DNA of 58,425 bases from Oscillatoriales cyanobacterium RM2_1_1. GTDB lineage: Bacteria; Cyanobacteriota; Cyanobacteriia; Cyanobacteriales; Microcoleaceae. Location: the NCBI GenBank assembly GCA_012033335.1, contig JAAURB010000022.1, forward strand, positions 1 through 58,425, in the 5' to 3' direction. The notes beneath the pieces are model-generated. The model worked only from the letters and a program-made list of their open reading frames with translations, ran no database searches and had not been told where the DNA came from. Within the stretch, counting starts at the first letter, position 1, and each line of letters begins with the position of its first letter. The position numbers and the translations under genes are program-made. Below are positions 18,072 through 28,766 of the stretch, in pieces.

Positions 18072-18555
18072 GCTTAAATTCTGATTCAGATAGGATTTGA
18101 GCCAACTTTTAGATAGAAATTAAGGCCATTCAAATATGTACTCATGGATCCATTAAAGGCATCAATATTTAATCCCTTCTAATTAAAACAGTAGCCTAGG
18201 ATGCAAAACTAAAAAGATTATTTCAAGGAATTTTAATATTTCCAATTCTGAGCCCCTAGGTCTGGCTGGTCAGATACCCATAAAATAGCTTGATTGATTC
18301 GCTTAAACTCCTTCTCCTTGAGGTATTTGAGCGATCAAGATAGCAATTAACTGATCAATTCAATTCCAAAAATGTTGCGCTGACTACAAAATAATAGTAA
18401 ATTGATAACCAGGATACAAAATTACTTTTTTACCCTTCAGAGTATTAAGTTCCTACTGGGTTTTTTACCCTCAATTTTTCCCCTTGAGTGTACGTGAAGT
18501 CCCCCGCCAAATCATGCAAAACCCCCCTAAAAGCTCGACTGATAAAGGCATGAGG

Positions 18556-18625
18556 TTGAGTACAGTGTTTTCCGCTCCTCTGCCTATAAATACTGACCCC
18601 CTGATAAAAAAATACTAATCCCCTG
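18556..18625 (+). promoter_or_regulatory. Candidate CnfR-responsive element of nifB
   Basis: TTGAGTACAG at 18556, TCCGCT at 18571, TACTGACCCCCTGAT at 18591 (offset 35) and TACTAATCCCCTGAAT at 18613 (offset 22). The two TACT boxes are direct repeats two helical turns apart. It lies 156-225 bases before the nifB start. A further single TTGAGTACAG at 18671 lacks the TACT partners. Confidence 0.65.
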
Positions 18626-18780
18626 AATCTAAAAAAAAATTGATTCCCTATCCAGACGGGAATTAAACCCTTGAGTACAGGTTTAATGACTCAATAACTC
18701 TATCGCCACCAGCCTGGTCGTGGTCTGGAGTCAAGCTGATATAACTTCCATAACGCAAGCACAAACCTACCTGATACCTT

Positions 18781-20265
18781 ATGACTCCACCACCCATCAC
18801 GCTCTCCCCTCCGGGGACTCCATCCGTAGATCTGACCGTTACCAAAACCCAAGTCAAGGCCAAGTCCAGTTCTGGCAATTGTGGTTGCAGTTCTACGACT
18901 CCCCAGGAGATCAAAGACCAACGACTCAAGGAACGGATCGAAAAGCACCCCTGCTACAGTGAAGAGGCCCATCATCATTATGCTCGGATGCACGTTGCTG
19001 TGGCCCCTGCCTGCAACATTCAGTGCAACTACTGCAATCGCAAATATGACTGTGCCAACGAAAGCCGCCCCGGGGTGGTGAGTGAACTCCTGACTCCAGA
19101 AGAAGCCGCCCACAAAGCGCTAGTCATCGCTGGTAAGATTCCTCAGATGACGGTGCTGGGAATTGCTGGCCCTGGGGATCCGTTAGCCAATCCAGAAAAG
19201 ACCTTCCGTACCTTTGAAATTGTCGCAGATCAGGCTCCAGATATTAAACTTTGCCTATCCACCAATGGATTAATGTTGTCTGATCATGTCGATAAAATTA
19301 AGCAACTGAATGTCGATCACGTCACCATCACTATTAATATGGTTGACCCGACAGTCGGTGAGAAAATTTACCCCTGGGTACACTATCGGCGCAAGCGCTA
19401 TCGGGGAATTGAGGGTGTCAAAATCCTCCATGAACGCCAGATGGAGGGATTGCAAGCTCTCCAGGAAGCCGATATTCTCTGCAAAATCAATTCCGTCATG
19501 ATTCCCGGCATCAATGACCAACACCTGGCAGAAGTGGATGACGTGATCCGATCAAAAGGAGCATTTTTACACAATATTATGCCATTGATCTCTGCCCCTG
19601 AGCATGGTACCCACTTTGGTCTAACCGGCCAACGGGGGCCAACTCCTAAGGAGCTCAAAGCCCTCCAGGATAGCTGTTCTGGCAACATGAAGATGATGCG
19701 TCACTGTCGTCAATGTCGAGCAGATGCCGTAGGTCTGATTGGGGAAGATCGTTCCCAGGAATTTACTAAAGAGAAATTCATGGAAATGACCCCAGAATAC
19801 AATCTGGAAACTCGCCAGGAAATTCATGCTGGAATTGATAAATTCCGTGAACAATTGAAGTCGGCCAAGGCTGAGCAGATTGCATCTAAGCAGCCCAAGC
19901 AAGATGCCCCTAAGATTCTGGTTGCTGTGGCTACCAAGGGTCAACGCCTGGTCAACCAACACTTTGGTCATGCTAAAGAGTTCCAAATCTTTGAAGTCGA
20001 TGGGGTCGAAGCCAAGTTTGTCGGACACCGTAAGGTTGATACCTACTGTCAGGGCGGCTATGGCGAAGAAGCAACCCTGGAAGGGGTGATTAAGGCGATC
20101 GCCGACTGCAAGGGAGTTCTGGTTGCCAAGATTGGAGACTGTCCCAAGCAGGAATTGTTGGATGCAGGGATTGAATCCTTTGAAGCCTACGATGTGATTG
20201 ACAAAGTTGCCCTGGATTTCTACGAACAATACTTCCAAAAACAATCTGAATTAGTGGGAGTTTAG
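18781..20265 (+). CDS. nifB: Nitrogenase cofactor biosynthesis protein NifB
   Basis: 494 aa. Radical-SAM CxxxCxxC motif at C78, C82, C85 (CNIQCNYC) with the family HP and AGPGDPL motifs; [16 protein letters not shown] around 313-328; a C-terminal NifX-like cofactor domain at about 378-485 ([21 protein letters not shown]). NifB fuses two [4Fe-4S] clusters and inserts carbide to give NifB-co, the FeMo-co precursor. The first gene of the plus-strand nif block, under the candidate CnfR element. ATG 18781 follows a region with no good ribosome site, but the N-terminus (NCGCSS) matches other cyanobacterial NifB. Confidence 0.95.
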   Translation: MTPPPITLSPPGTPSVDLTVTKTQVKAKSSSGNCGCSSTTPQEIKDQRLKERIEKHPCYSEEAHHHYARMHVAVAPACNIQCNYCNRKYDCANESRPGVVSELLTPEEAAHKALVIAGKIPQMTVLGIAGPGDPLANPEKTFRTFEIVADQAPDIKLCLSTNGLMLSDHVDKIKQLNVDHVTITINMVDPTVGEKIYPWVHYRRKRYRGIEGVKILHERQMEGLQALQEADILCKINSVMIPGINDQHLAEVDDVIRSKGAFLHNIMPLISAPEHGTHFGLTGQRGPTPKELKALQDSCSGNMKMMRHCRQCRADAVGLIGEDRSQEFTKEKFMEMTPEYNLETRQEIHAGIDKFREQLKSAKAEQIASKQPKQDAPKILVAVATKGQRLVNQHFGHAKEFQIFEVDGVEAKFVGHRKVDTYCQGGYGEEATLEGVIKAIADCKGVLVAKIGDCPKQELLDAGIESFEAYDVIDKVALDFYEQYFQKQSELVGV

Positions 20266-20267
20266 CC

Positions 20268-20417
20268 ATGATTGATTTAATTCCAAATCAGGCGATGGTT
20301 CAGACGAAACGGATTACTGCCAATCTCACCGCTAATCTCGGCGGGGACTACTGGGAAACCTGGTTTATCACCTACCAATCTCTGTTGAATCGATTGCACC
20401 AGAACAAATTTAGCTGA
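20268..20417 (+). CDS. 49-aa ORF in the fdxN position
   Basis: Starts 2 bases after the nifB stop with GGGAG about 8 bases before the ATG. Features seen: a polar N-terminus with two Met (1 and 10), a central Gly-Gly and an aromatic C-terminal half (DYWETWFITYQSLLNRLHQN). It has no Cys, so it is not a shortened fdxN, the ferredoxin normally found here in cyanobacterial clusters. No family recognised. Tight linkage to nifB argues for expression; coding status is uncertain. Confidence 0.45.
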   Translation: MIDLIPNQAMVQTKRITANLTANLGGDYWETWFITYQSLLNRLHQNKFS

Positions 20418-20653
20418 TTGACTAAGTTGATTCACTCAAGTGATTGAATCCTGGTACAGGCCCCTCGACGTTAACTTTCCTCTCAGTGTCCTCTGAGCTT
20501 CCCATAGCTCGATTTGCAAGGCCAGGAGTTGGTTGACCCCGTTGACCCATCCTAACAGGTTTGATTGATCTCCTGTCCCTGCATTTTCTTCAGTATTCTC
20601 ACAGCGATTTCACTATTCCCACCTCAAACTGTTAATCCCCTGGGGAGAGCGCC

Positions 20654-21859
20654 ATGAACGACTGTATTTATCTCGATAACAACGCCACAACTCGACTCGA
20701 CGATGCGGTTGTTGAGGCCATGCTACCTTACCTCACAACTTTCTACGGAAATCCCTCTAGTATGCACACCTTTGGTGGGCAGGTCGGTCGAGCAGTTCGT
20801 ACGGCTCGGGAACAGGTAGCCGCCCTACTGAACGCAGAGTCCTCAGAAATTGTTTTCACCAGTTGTGGGACAGAAGGAGATAATGCCGCCATTCGGGCTG
20901 CCCTCTCCGCCCAACCCAAGAAACGTCATATTATTACGACTCAGGTAGAACATCCCGCTGTCCTGAATCTATGCAAGCGTCTGGAAAAAGAGGACTACAC
21001 CGTCACCTACCTATCCGTCAATGAAAAGGGCCAACTGGACTTAGATGAGTTGGAAGCGGCCCTCACCGGGAACACTGCCTTAGTTTCAGTTATGTACGCC
21101 AATAATGAAACAGGGGTGATTTTTCCCATTGAGCAAATTGGCCAGATGGTGAAAGAATACGGGGCGCTCTTCCATGTGGATGCAGTGCAGGCGGTGGGCA
21201 AAATTCCCCTAGACATGAAGACCAGCACCATTGATCTCCTGGCCTTCTCTGGCCACAAAGTCCATGGCCCCAAAGGGATTGGTGCGCTTTATGTTCGCAA
21301 AGGAGTGCGGTTTCGACCTTTATTGATTGGTGGACATCAGGAACGGGGTCGTCGGGGAGGCACGGAAAATGTGCCCGGTCTGATTGCCCTGGGACAGGCG
21401 GCAGAACTGGCTCAAAAACACGTAGCCAACGTTGGCCAAGAACAACAATTAAGGGATCGCCTAGAACGCAGCATCCTGGCTACCATTCCCAACACGGTTG
21501 TCAATGGTGACCCGATTAATCGCCTTCCCAACACCACCAATATCGGCTTCAAATATATCGAAGGGGAAGCCATTCTCCTTTCCATGAATCAGTTTGGCAT
21601 CTGCGCCTCTTCGGGTTCAGCCTGCACATCCGGCTCCCTGGAACCTTCCCATGTGCTACGAGCTCTAGGACTGCCCTACAGTGTCCTCCATGGTTCTATC
21701 CGTTTTAGCCTCTCCCGGTACACCACTGATGCTGAAATTGATCGAGTTCTGGAAGTACTACCGGGAGTCATTGAGCGCCTCCGGGCCATGTCCCCCTTCA
21801 ACAGTGACGATGCAAGTTGGTTACAAGAACAGGAAAAAGCCCTTGTGACGACCTATTAA
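20654..21859 (+). CDS. nifS: Cysteine desulfurase NifS
   Basis: 401 aa, usual for the family. PLP-enzyme fold: YLDNNATTRLDD at the N-terminus, THHxEH-like VEHPAVLN, the PLP-lysine segment LLAFSGHKVHGPKG (about residues 196-209), and the mobile catalytic Cys loop CASSGSACTSGS near 318. It takes sulfur from cysteine and hands it to NifU. It lies 236 bases after the 49-aa ORF, which is longer than the nifS-nifU gap. GGGGAGAGCGCC before the ATG is a good ribosome site. Confidence 0.95.
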   Translation: MNDCIYLDNNATTRLDDAVVEAMLPYLTTFYGNPSSMHTFGGQVGRAVRTAREQVAALLNAESSEIVFTSCGTEGDNAAIRAALSAQPKKRHIITTQVEHPAVLNLCKRLEKEDYTVTYLSVNEKGQLDLDELEAALTGNTALVSVMYANNETGVIFPIEQIGQMVKEYGALFHVDAVQAVGKIPLDMKTSTIDLLAFSGHKVHGPKGIGALYVRKGVRFRPLLIGGHQERGRRGGTENVPGLIALGQAAELAQKHVANVGQEQQLRDRLERSILATIPNTVVNGDPINRLPNTTNIGFKYIEGEAILLSMNQFGICASSGSACTSGSLEPSHVLRALGLPYSVLHGSIRFSLSRYTTDAEIDRVLEVLPGVIERLRAMSPFNSDDASWLQEQEKALVTTY

Positions 21860-21925
21860 GCCAATCATCTTAAGCAAATCTGTACATTCCTCAACTCGTA
21901 GCACTTGTAACAAAGGAGAACAATC

Positions 21926-22831
21926 ATGTGGGACTACACTGACCAGGTAATGGAACATTTCCAGAACCCCCAAAATCAAGGCAGCATTACCGAACAGGAA
22001 CAAGGGACAAAGGTTGTTACTGGAGAAGTGGGCAGTATTGCCTGCGGAGATGCTCTCCGCCTCCATCTCAAGATTGATGAAGACACTCAAACCATCACCG
22101 ATGCAAAATTTCAAACCTTTGGTTGCGCCAGCGCGATCGCTTCTTCCTCGGCCCTAACTCAATTACTTAAGGGCAAGAAAGTTGACGATGCCATGCAGCT
22201 AACAAACCGTCAGATCGCTGACTATCTCGGGGGTTTGCCGGAAGAAAAGATGCATTGTTCAGTGATGGGCCAGGAAGCCTTAGAAGCTGCAATCTACAGC
22301 TACAAAGGCATTCCACTGGAAACCCATGAAGAGGATGAAGGCGGATTAATTTGTAGTTGCTTTGGAGTCAGCGACAGCCGGATCAAACGAATTATTCGGG
22401 AAAATGATCTGGTCACGGCTGAAGAAGTGACAAACTACGTCAAAGCAGGGGGTGGTTGTGGATCTTGTCTCGCCGACATTGATGACATTATTGCTGAAAT
22501 TGAGCAGGAGCGGGCCAATGGAGTTGTGGTAGCCCCAACTTCTCAAGTCGTTACTCCTGAAACGACACCAGTCAACACAGTTAAACCCCTGACTAACTTG
22601 CAGAAAATTACCAAAATTCAGCAGGTTCTCGAAGAACAAATTAAGCCTGTCCTAGCGGAGGATGGCGGTGATGTGGAATTGTTTGATGTGGAAGGCGATA
22701 TTGTCAAGGTGATTCTGAAAGGTTCCTGTAATGGATGTGCTAGCAGCACTGAAACCTTGAAGTTTGCCATTGAGGCTACGTTGAAAGAGGCCGTTCTACC
22801 AACTTTGGTTGTTCAGTCCGTTCAGATTTAA
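21926..22831 (+). CDS. nifU: Fe-S cluster scaffold protein NifU
   Basis: 301 aa in three parts: an IscU-like scaffold (about 1-125; Cys in GSIACGD, GCASAIASSS and MHCSVMG), a central [2Fe-2S] domain (ICSCFGVSD and GGGCGSCLADI), and a C-terminal Nfu domain (about 225-298) with SCNGCASS. It builds transient Fe-S clusters for nitrogenase and passes them on. 66 bases after nifS with AAGGAG before the ATG. Complete, with all cluster-binding Cys present. Confidence 0.95.
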   Translation: MWDYTDQVMEHFQNPQNQGSITEQEQGTKVVTGEVGSIACGDALRLHLKIDEDTQTITDAKFQTFGCASAIASSSALTQLLKGKKVDDAMQLTNRQIADYLGGLPEEKMHCSVMGQEALEAAIYSYKGIPLETHEEDEGGLICSCFGVSDSRIKRIIRENDLVTAEEVTNYVKAGGGCGSCLADIDDIIAEIEQERANGVVVAPTSQVVTPETTPVNTVKPLTNLQKITKIQQVLEEQIKPVLAEDGGDVELFDVEGDIVKVILKGSCNGCASSTETLKFAIEATLKEAVLPTLVVQSVQI

Positions 22832-24517
<1,686 letters not shown>

Positions 24518-24567
24518 GTGACCGTTGGAGTGGCTGACTGATCGGCCCTTGATGACTTGTCATCAGG

Positions 24568-24618
24568 GTGCAGGTTGGGTGAAACCCAGGTGAAACCCAA
24601 GTGGAACCCAACCTGCAC
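24568..24618 (+). terminator. Stem-loop between nifH and nifD
   Basis: A perfect 13-bp stem (24568-24580 with 24606-24618, GTGCAGGTTGGGT) encloses a 25-base loop containing repeated AAACCCA. A tight palindrome TGATGAC-TT-GTCATCA precedes it (24550-24565). No T run, so it is more likely a processing/stability or attenuation structure that makes nifH mRNA more abundant than nifDK. Confidence 0.6.
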
Positions 24619-24679
24619 AACAATTTATGACCCAAGACAAACGATCGACAAATGACTAACCCCCATTGAGAGGAATACC

Positions 24680-26134
24680 ATGTCAACTATTGAAGAAAGA
24701 CAGCAACTCATTCAAGAAGTACTGGAAGCTTATCCAGAGAAAGCCGCTAAAAAGCGGAGTAAGCACCTCAATGTCACAGAGGAAGGCGCTTCAGATTGCG
24801 GTGTCAAGTCGAATGTCAAATCTGTTCCTGGGGTAATGACCACTCGAGGCTGTGCCTATGCTGGAGCCAAAGGGGTGGTTTGGGGCCCAGTGAAGGACAT
24901 GATTCATATTAGCCATGGCCCTGTTGGTTGCGGCTACTATTCCTGGTCAGGTCGTCGAAACTACTACATCGGCACCACTGGAATTGATACCTTTGGCACC
25001 ATGCAGTTCACCTCCGATTTCCAGGAACGGGATATCGTATTTGGTGGGGACAAAAAACTGGCCAAGCTGATCGATGAAATGGAAGTGCTCTTCCCCCTCA
25101 GCCAGGGCACCACAATTGAATCTGAATGTCCCATTGGATTGATCGGGGATGATATTGAAGCGGTGGCTCGCAACAAAGCCAAAGAATACGAAAAGCCCGT
25201 TGTTCCAGTTCGTTGTGAAGGCTTCCGGGGTGTTTCTCAATCCCTGGGACACCACATCGCCAATGACACGGTGCGGGATTGGGTTTTCCCCAAAGCCGAT
25301 GAATACCGCAAGACTCCCGCAGGGTTTGAACCTGGCCCCTATGATGTCAATATTATTGGCGACTACAACATCGGGGGAGATGCCTGGCCCAGTCGGATGT
25401 TATTAGAAGAAATGGGTCTACGGGTAATTTCTCAGTTCTCTGGGGACGGCTCCTTCAACGAAGTCGTCATGGCCCCTCTAGCCAAGGTTAACCTGATTCA
25501 CTGCTATCGGTCGATGAACTACATCTGCCGTCACATGGAGGAAACCTACGGAATTCCCTGGTTAGAGTACAACTTCTTCGGCCCCACTCAGATTGCCGAG
25601 TCCCTGCGCAATATTGCTGCCCAATTTGATGAAACTATTCAAGCCAAGGCTGAGGCCGTGATCGCCAAGTACCAACCCCTAGTCGATGAGGTGCTGGAGA
25701 AATTCACTCCCCGGTTGCAAGGCAAGAAAGTGATGATGATGGTTGGGGGTCTGCGTCCCCGCCACGTAATCCCTGCATTTATTGATCTCGGCATGGAGAT
25801 GATTGGTACAGGGTATGAGTTTGGTCATGGTGATGACTACAAACGGACTGCCCACTATGTTGAGGAAGGCACTGTCATTTACGATGATGTCAGCGGCTAT
25901 GAATTTGAAGAACTGGCCAAGAAAATGCATCCCGACTTGGTGGCTTCTGGAATTAAAGAGAAGTATGTCTTCCAGAAAATGGGCTTACCCTTCCGGCAAA
26001 TGCACTCCTGGGATTACTCTGGCCCTTACCATGGCTACCACGGTTTTGCAGTGTTTGCCCGGGACATGGATATGGCGATCAATAATCCAACCTGGGGCTT
26101 GGTGAATGCTCCCTGGCAATCGAAAGCCGAGTAA
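24680..26134 (+). CDS. nifD: Nitrogenase MoFe protein alpha chain NifD
   Basis: 484 aa. P-cluster Cys contexts are present: [23 protein letters not shown] and [11 protein letters not shown]. The FeMo-co Cys ligand is in HCYRSMNYI and the His ligand in the [15 protein letters not shown] block. With NifK it forms the catalytic alpha2beta2 dinitrogenase. The gene is continuous; no excision element interrupts it, unlike in heterocystous Anabaena. GAGAGGAAT precedes the ATG. Confidence 0.98.
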   Translation: MSTIEERQQLIQEVLEAYPEKAAKKRSKHLNVTEEGASDCGVKSNVKSVPGVMTTRGCAYAGAKGVVWGPVKDMIHISHGPVGCGYYSWSGRRNYYIGTTGIDTFGTMQFTSDFQERDIVFGGDKKLAKLIDEMEVLFPLSQGTTIESECPIGLIGDDIEAVARNKAKEYEKPVVPVRCEGFRGVSQSLGHHIANDTVRDWVFPKADEYRKTPAGFEPGPYDVNIIGDYNIGGDAWPSRMLLEEMGLRVISQFSGDGSFNEVVMAPLAKVNLIHCYRSMNYICRHMEETYGIPWLEYNFFGPTQIAESLRNIAAQFDETIQAKAEAVIAKYQPLVDEVLEKFTPRLQGKKVMMMVGGLRPRHVIPAFIDLGMEMIGTGYEFGHGDDYKRTAHYVEEGTVIYDDVSGYEFEELAKKMHPDLVASGIKEKYVFQKMGLPFRQMHSWDYSGPYHGYHGFAVFARDMDMAINNPTWGLVNAPWQSKAE

Positions 26135-26297
26135 GTCCGATTCATTCGTGACTCCCGCTGGTCATTGATTGGTCAATTGGTCGTTAGTAATGGGTTGTTA
26201 GGGGCTCAAGCACCATAAAGAATCTGTAACAACCCAACTAATGACTCCGCTCTAAATCTCAACCCTACACATTAACCCCCTTTGAAAGGAGAGTGTC

Positions 26298-27893
26298 ATG
26301 ACTCAAGACAATATCCCCAACCCCGAAACCACTCAGACGGCAGCATCTCAAGTTCCTGATACCAGCAGTGCCGGTAAAATTTTAGACCACGTTGATTTGT
26401 TCCAAACTGGCGAATATCAGGATTTATTTGCGGTCAAGCGTGAGTTTGAAGGTGCCCATAGCCCGGATGAAGTAGCTCGGGTTGCTGAATGGACAAAAAC
26501 CTGGGAATACCGGGAAAAGAACTTTGAGCGGGAAGCCCTGACGGTTAATCCGACAAAAGCCTGCCAACCCCTTGGTTCCCTGTTCTGTGCGGCGGGATTT
26601 GAAGGAACTCTGCCCTACAGCCACGGTTCTCAAGGGTGCGTTGCCTACTTCCGAACCCACTTGACCCGGAACTACAAAGAACCCTTCCAAGCCGTTTCCT
26701 CCTCCATGACGGAGGACGCAGCGGTATTCGGAGGACTCAAGAATATTGTGGATGGTCTGGCGAACTCCTATGCCCTGTACAAGCCCAAAATGATTGCGGT
26801 CTGCACTACCTGTATGGCAGAGGTAATTGGAGATGACCTGGGGTCATTTATTCAAACCGCTAAAAACGAAGGTTCCTTGCCCCCAGAAGTTCCGGTTCCC
26901 TATGCTCACACTCCCAGCTTTGTGGGTTCCCACATCACCGGCTATGACAACATGCTGAAGGGGATCCTGGAGTGCTTGACTGCCGACAAGAAGACAGAAA
27001 CCACCAACGGCAAGTTCAACTTCAACCTGGGATTTGATCCTTACATTGGTAATACCCGGGAACTGAAGCGGATTTTGAGTTTGTTTGGGGTAGACTACAC
27101 GATTTTGTCAGACAACTCTGATGCTTTTGATTCTCCTAACCAGGGGGACTTCAAAATGTATAACGGGCTCACCTCCCTGGAAGATGCTGCCGATTCAATC
27201 AATGCTGAAGGCACTTTCTTCTTCCAGAAATACACCACCCCTAAAACTCAAGACTATATCACTAAGAGTTGGCAACAAAAAACTTACAACTGCCGTCCCT
27301 TCGGGATTCGGGGAACTGACGAATTCCTGATGAAGCTGTCTGCGGTTACTGGTAAGCCCATTCCGGCAGAACTGGAAATAGAACGGGGCCATGCAATTGA
27401 CGCACTGACTGATTCCCAAGCCTGGTTACATGGTAAGCGGATTGCTCTGTACGGTGATCCTGACCATCTGATCAACTTGATCACCTTCCTGTTGGAAGTA
27501 GGGGCTGAACCAGTTCACATTCTGCTCTCAAACAGTAACGAAGGCTTCGAGTCAGAAGCTCGGGAACTGTTGCAATCTAGTCCCTACGGTCAGAGTGCAA
27601 CGGTTTGGGGCGGTAAGGATCTGTGGCACATGCGGTCTTTACTGTTTACTGAGCCTGTGGATTTGTTAATTGGCAACTCCTATGGCAAGTACCTCTGGCG
27701 GGATACCAAAACTCCGTTGGTGCGAATTGGTTATCCAATCTTCGATCGCCATCACATGCATCGCTATACCACCCTCGGTTATCAGGGAGCGCTAAATCTG
27801 CTCAACTGGATTGTTAACACAATTCTTGATGAGCTGGATCGGAGTACTATCATTCCCGCGAAGACTGATATTTCCTTCGATTTGATTCGCTAA
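26298..27893 (+). CDS. nifK: Nitrogenase MoFe protein beta chain NifK
   Basis: 531 aa; slightly long, with an N-terminal Thr/Ser-rich leader of about 30 residues before KILDHVDLF. P-cluster Cys contexts: NPTKACQPLGSLFCAAGFEG, HGSQGCVAYFR and CTTCMAEVIGDD; the Ser of SSSMTED is also conserved. Beta subunit of dinitrogenase. AAAGGAGAG before ATG 26298 fixes the start and so confirms the leader. 163 bases after nifD. Confidence 0.98.
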   Translation: MTQDNIPNPETTQTAASQVPDTSSAGKILDHVDLFQTGEYQDLFAVKREFEGAHSPDEVARVAEWTKTWEYREKNFEREALTVNPTKACQPLGSLFCAAGFEGTLPYSHGSQGCVAYFRTHLTRNYKEPFQAVSSSMTEDAAVFGGLKNIVDGLANSYALYKPKMIAVCTTCMAEVIGDDLGSFIQTAKNEGSLPPEVPVPYAHTPSFVGSHITGYDNMLKGILECLTADKKTETTNGKFNFNLGFDPYIGNTRELKRILSLFGVDYTILSDNSDAFDSPNQGDFKMYNGLTSLEDAADSINAEGTFFFQKYTTPKTQDYITKSWQQKTYNCRPFGIRGTDEFLMKLSAVTGKPIPAELEIERGHAIDALTDSQAWLHGKRIALYGDPDHLINLITFLLEVGAEPVHILLSNSNEGFESEARELLQSSPYGQSATVWGGKDLWHMRSLLFTEPVDLLIGNSYGKYLWRDTKTPLVRIGYPIFDRHHMHRYTTLGYQGALNLLNWIVNTILDELDRSTIIPAKTDISFDLIR

Positions 27894-27927
27894 TTGATCC
27901 ACAAATCCCTGGGATGTAGAGCAGTAG

Positions 27928-28010
27928 GTAGGTTGGTTCAAGCGAAGCAATCCAATATTCCCAGAGCTTGTTGGGTCACCCTACGGGAAGTCAGCTCGAC
28001 ACCAACCTAC
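27928..28010 (+). terminator. Long stem-loop after nifK
   Basis: GTAGGTTGGT (27928-27937) pairs perfectly with ACCAACCTAC (28001-28010). The loop holds a second GC-rich hairpin region. It lies between nifK and nifZ and, like the one after nifH, contains GGTTGG/CCAACC arms; it could attenuate transcription or protect the 3' end of nifDK. Confidence 0.5.
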
Positions 28011-28045
28011 ATTATTCAACTTAGACATTAAACAGGAGAACTGCT

Positions 28046-28312
28046 ATGGCACTGAGTGATGAAATTGAAATTGACGGCCCTCCAGCATTTGACCTGAACC
28101 AAAAAGTGAAACTCCGAAAACTGATCCGCAATGATGGTACTTTCCCCGGAAAAGAGGTAGGTTTCCACCTGGCTAAGAAAGGAGATGTCGGCTATATCGT
28201 GGGCATTGGCACTTATTTACAAAAAGCCTACATCTACTCTGTTCACTTTATGGAAACGGGCTATACCGTGGGTTGTCTCAAGAAAGAACTAGAACTCGCA
28301 GAAGAAGGCTAA
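28046..28312 (+). CDS. nifZ: Nitrogen fixation protein NifZ
   Basis: 88 aa with the NifZ core: FDLNQKVKLRKLIRNDGTFPG, KKGDVGYIVGIGTYLQ and GYTVGCLKKELE. NifZ helps form the second P-cluster of the MoFe protein. It sits directly after nifK, unlike in Anabaena where nifZ-nifT lie with nifP/nifV. CAGGAGAA precedes the ATG. The next gene follows after 11 bases. Confidence 0.92.
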   Translation: MALSDEIEIDGPPAFDLNQKVKLRKLIRNDGTFPGKEVGFHLAKKGDVGYIVGIGTYLQKAYIYSVHFMETGYTVGCLKKELELAEEG

Positions 28313-28323
28313 GGAGAAGTCCT

Positions 28324-28644
28324 ATGGCAACCATCGCCCACTCCCATAACCACGAACATCACCCACCGTCCCCTCGGGAACGCCCTCAATTTGATATTTT
28401 TGCTCCCCTGCGTCGATGGGTTGATGGAATCAAAGTTAAACGCGCTAAATTTGCCCATATCATCTGTACGACTATTCCCTGTACCTGTCCATTTGAGCGA
28501 AATGTCAATTTTCTTGGAAGACTACTCTTCCATATTCCTCCCCTGTGTAAACTCAATCCGCTGTACGAAGAACTGGTAAGCCTGCGGTTTCGGGCTCTGA
28601 CTTATCTGGCAGACATCGGCGAAGATATTTCCCGGTATTGCTAG
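28324..28644 (+). CDS. Mo-dependent nitrogenase C-terminal-domain protein (PF06967-like)
   Basis: 106 aa from ATG 28324, preceded by AAGGAGAAG; an in-frame extension to 28273 overlaps nifZ and is not credible. A His-rich start (HSHNHEHH) leads into IICTTIPCTCPFERNVNFLGRLLFHIPPLCKLNPLYEEL and LRFRALTYLAD, the conserved block of the 'Mo-dependent nitrogenase C-terminus' family of cyanobacteria. Conserved Cys (IPCTCPFER, PLCKLNP) may bind metal. Function unknown. Co-transcribed with nifZ. Confidence 0.75.
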   Translation: MATIAHSHNHEHHPPSPRERPQFDIFAPLRRWVDGIKVKRAKFAHIICTTIPCTCPFERNVNFLGRLLFHIPPLCKLNPLYEELVSLRFRALTYLADIGEDISRYC

Positions 28645-28766
28645 GGATGGATGATCAATTCCCGGGTTCTATCAATCTATAGGTCTAAAACCATTTCCAC
28701 TGGCCTGCTCCAAATGTCGATATCACTCCCCCAATTGATCACGGATAGCAAAGGACATCAGGACAA

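Larger units (their letters stand above)
17837..18780. other. Divergent nifP-nifB control region
   Basis: 944 bases with no gene between the two nif transcription units. It holds one candidate CnfR element facing each gene and further TTGAGTAC-like boxes: 17951 and 18138 on the minus strand, 18671 on the plus strand. The organisation parallels the L. boryana cluster, where nifP and nifB promoters are CnfR targets. Confidence 0.6.

Noticed and set aside
18671-18678. Second TTGAGTACAG upstream of nifB as a full element
   Set aside because: Lacks both TACT partners; kept only as a single box.
19621-20244. 207-codon minus-strand ORF inside nifB
   Set aside because: Antisense shadow of a certain gene.
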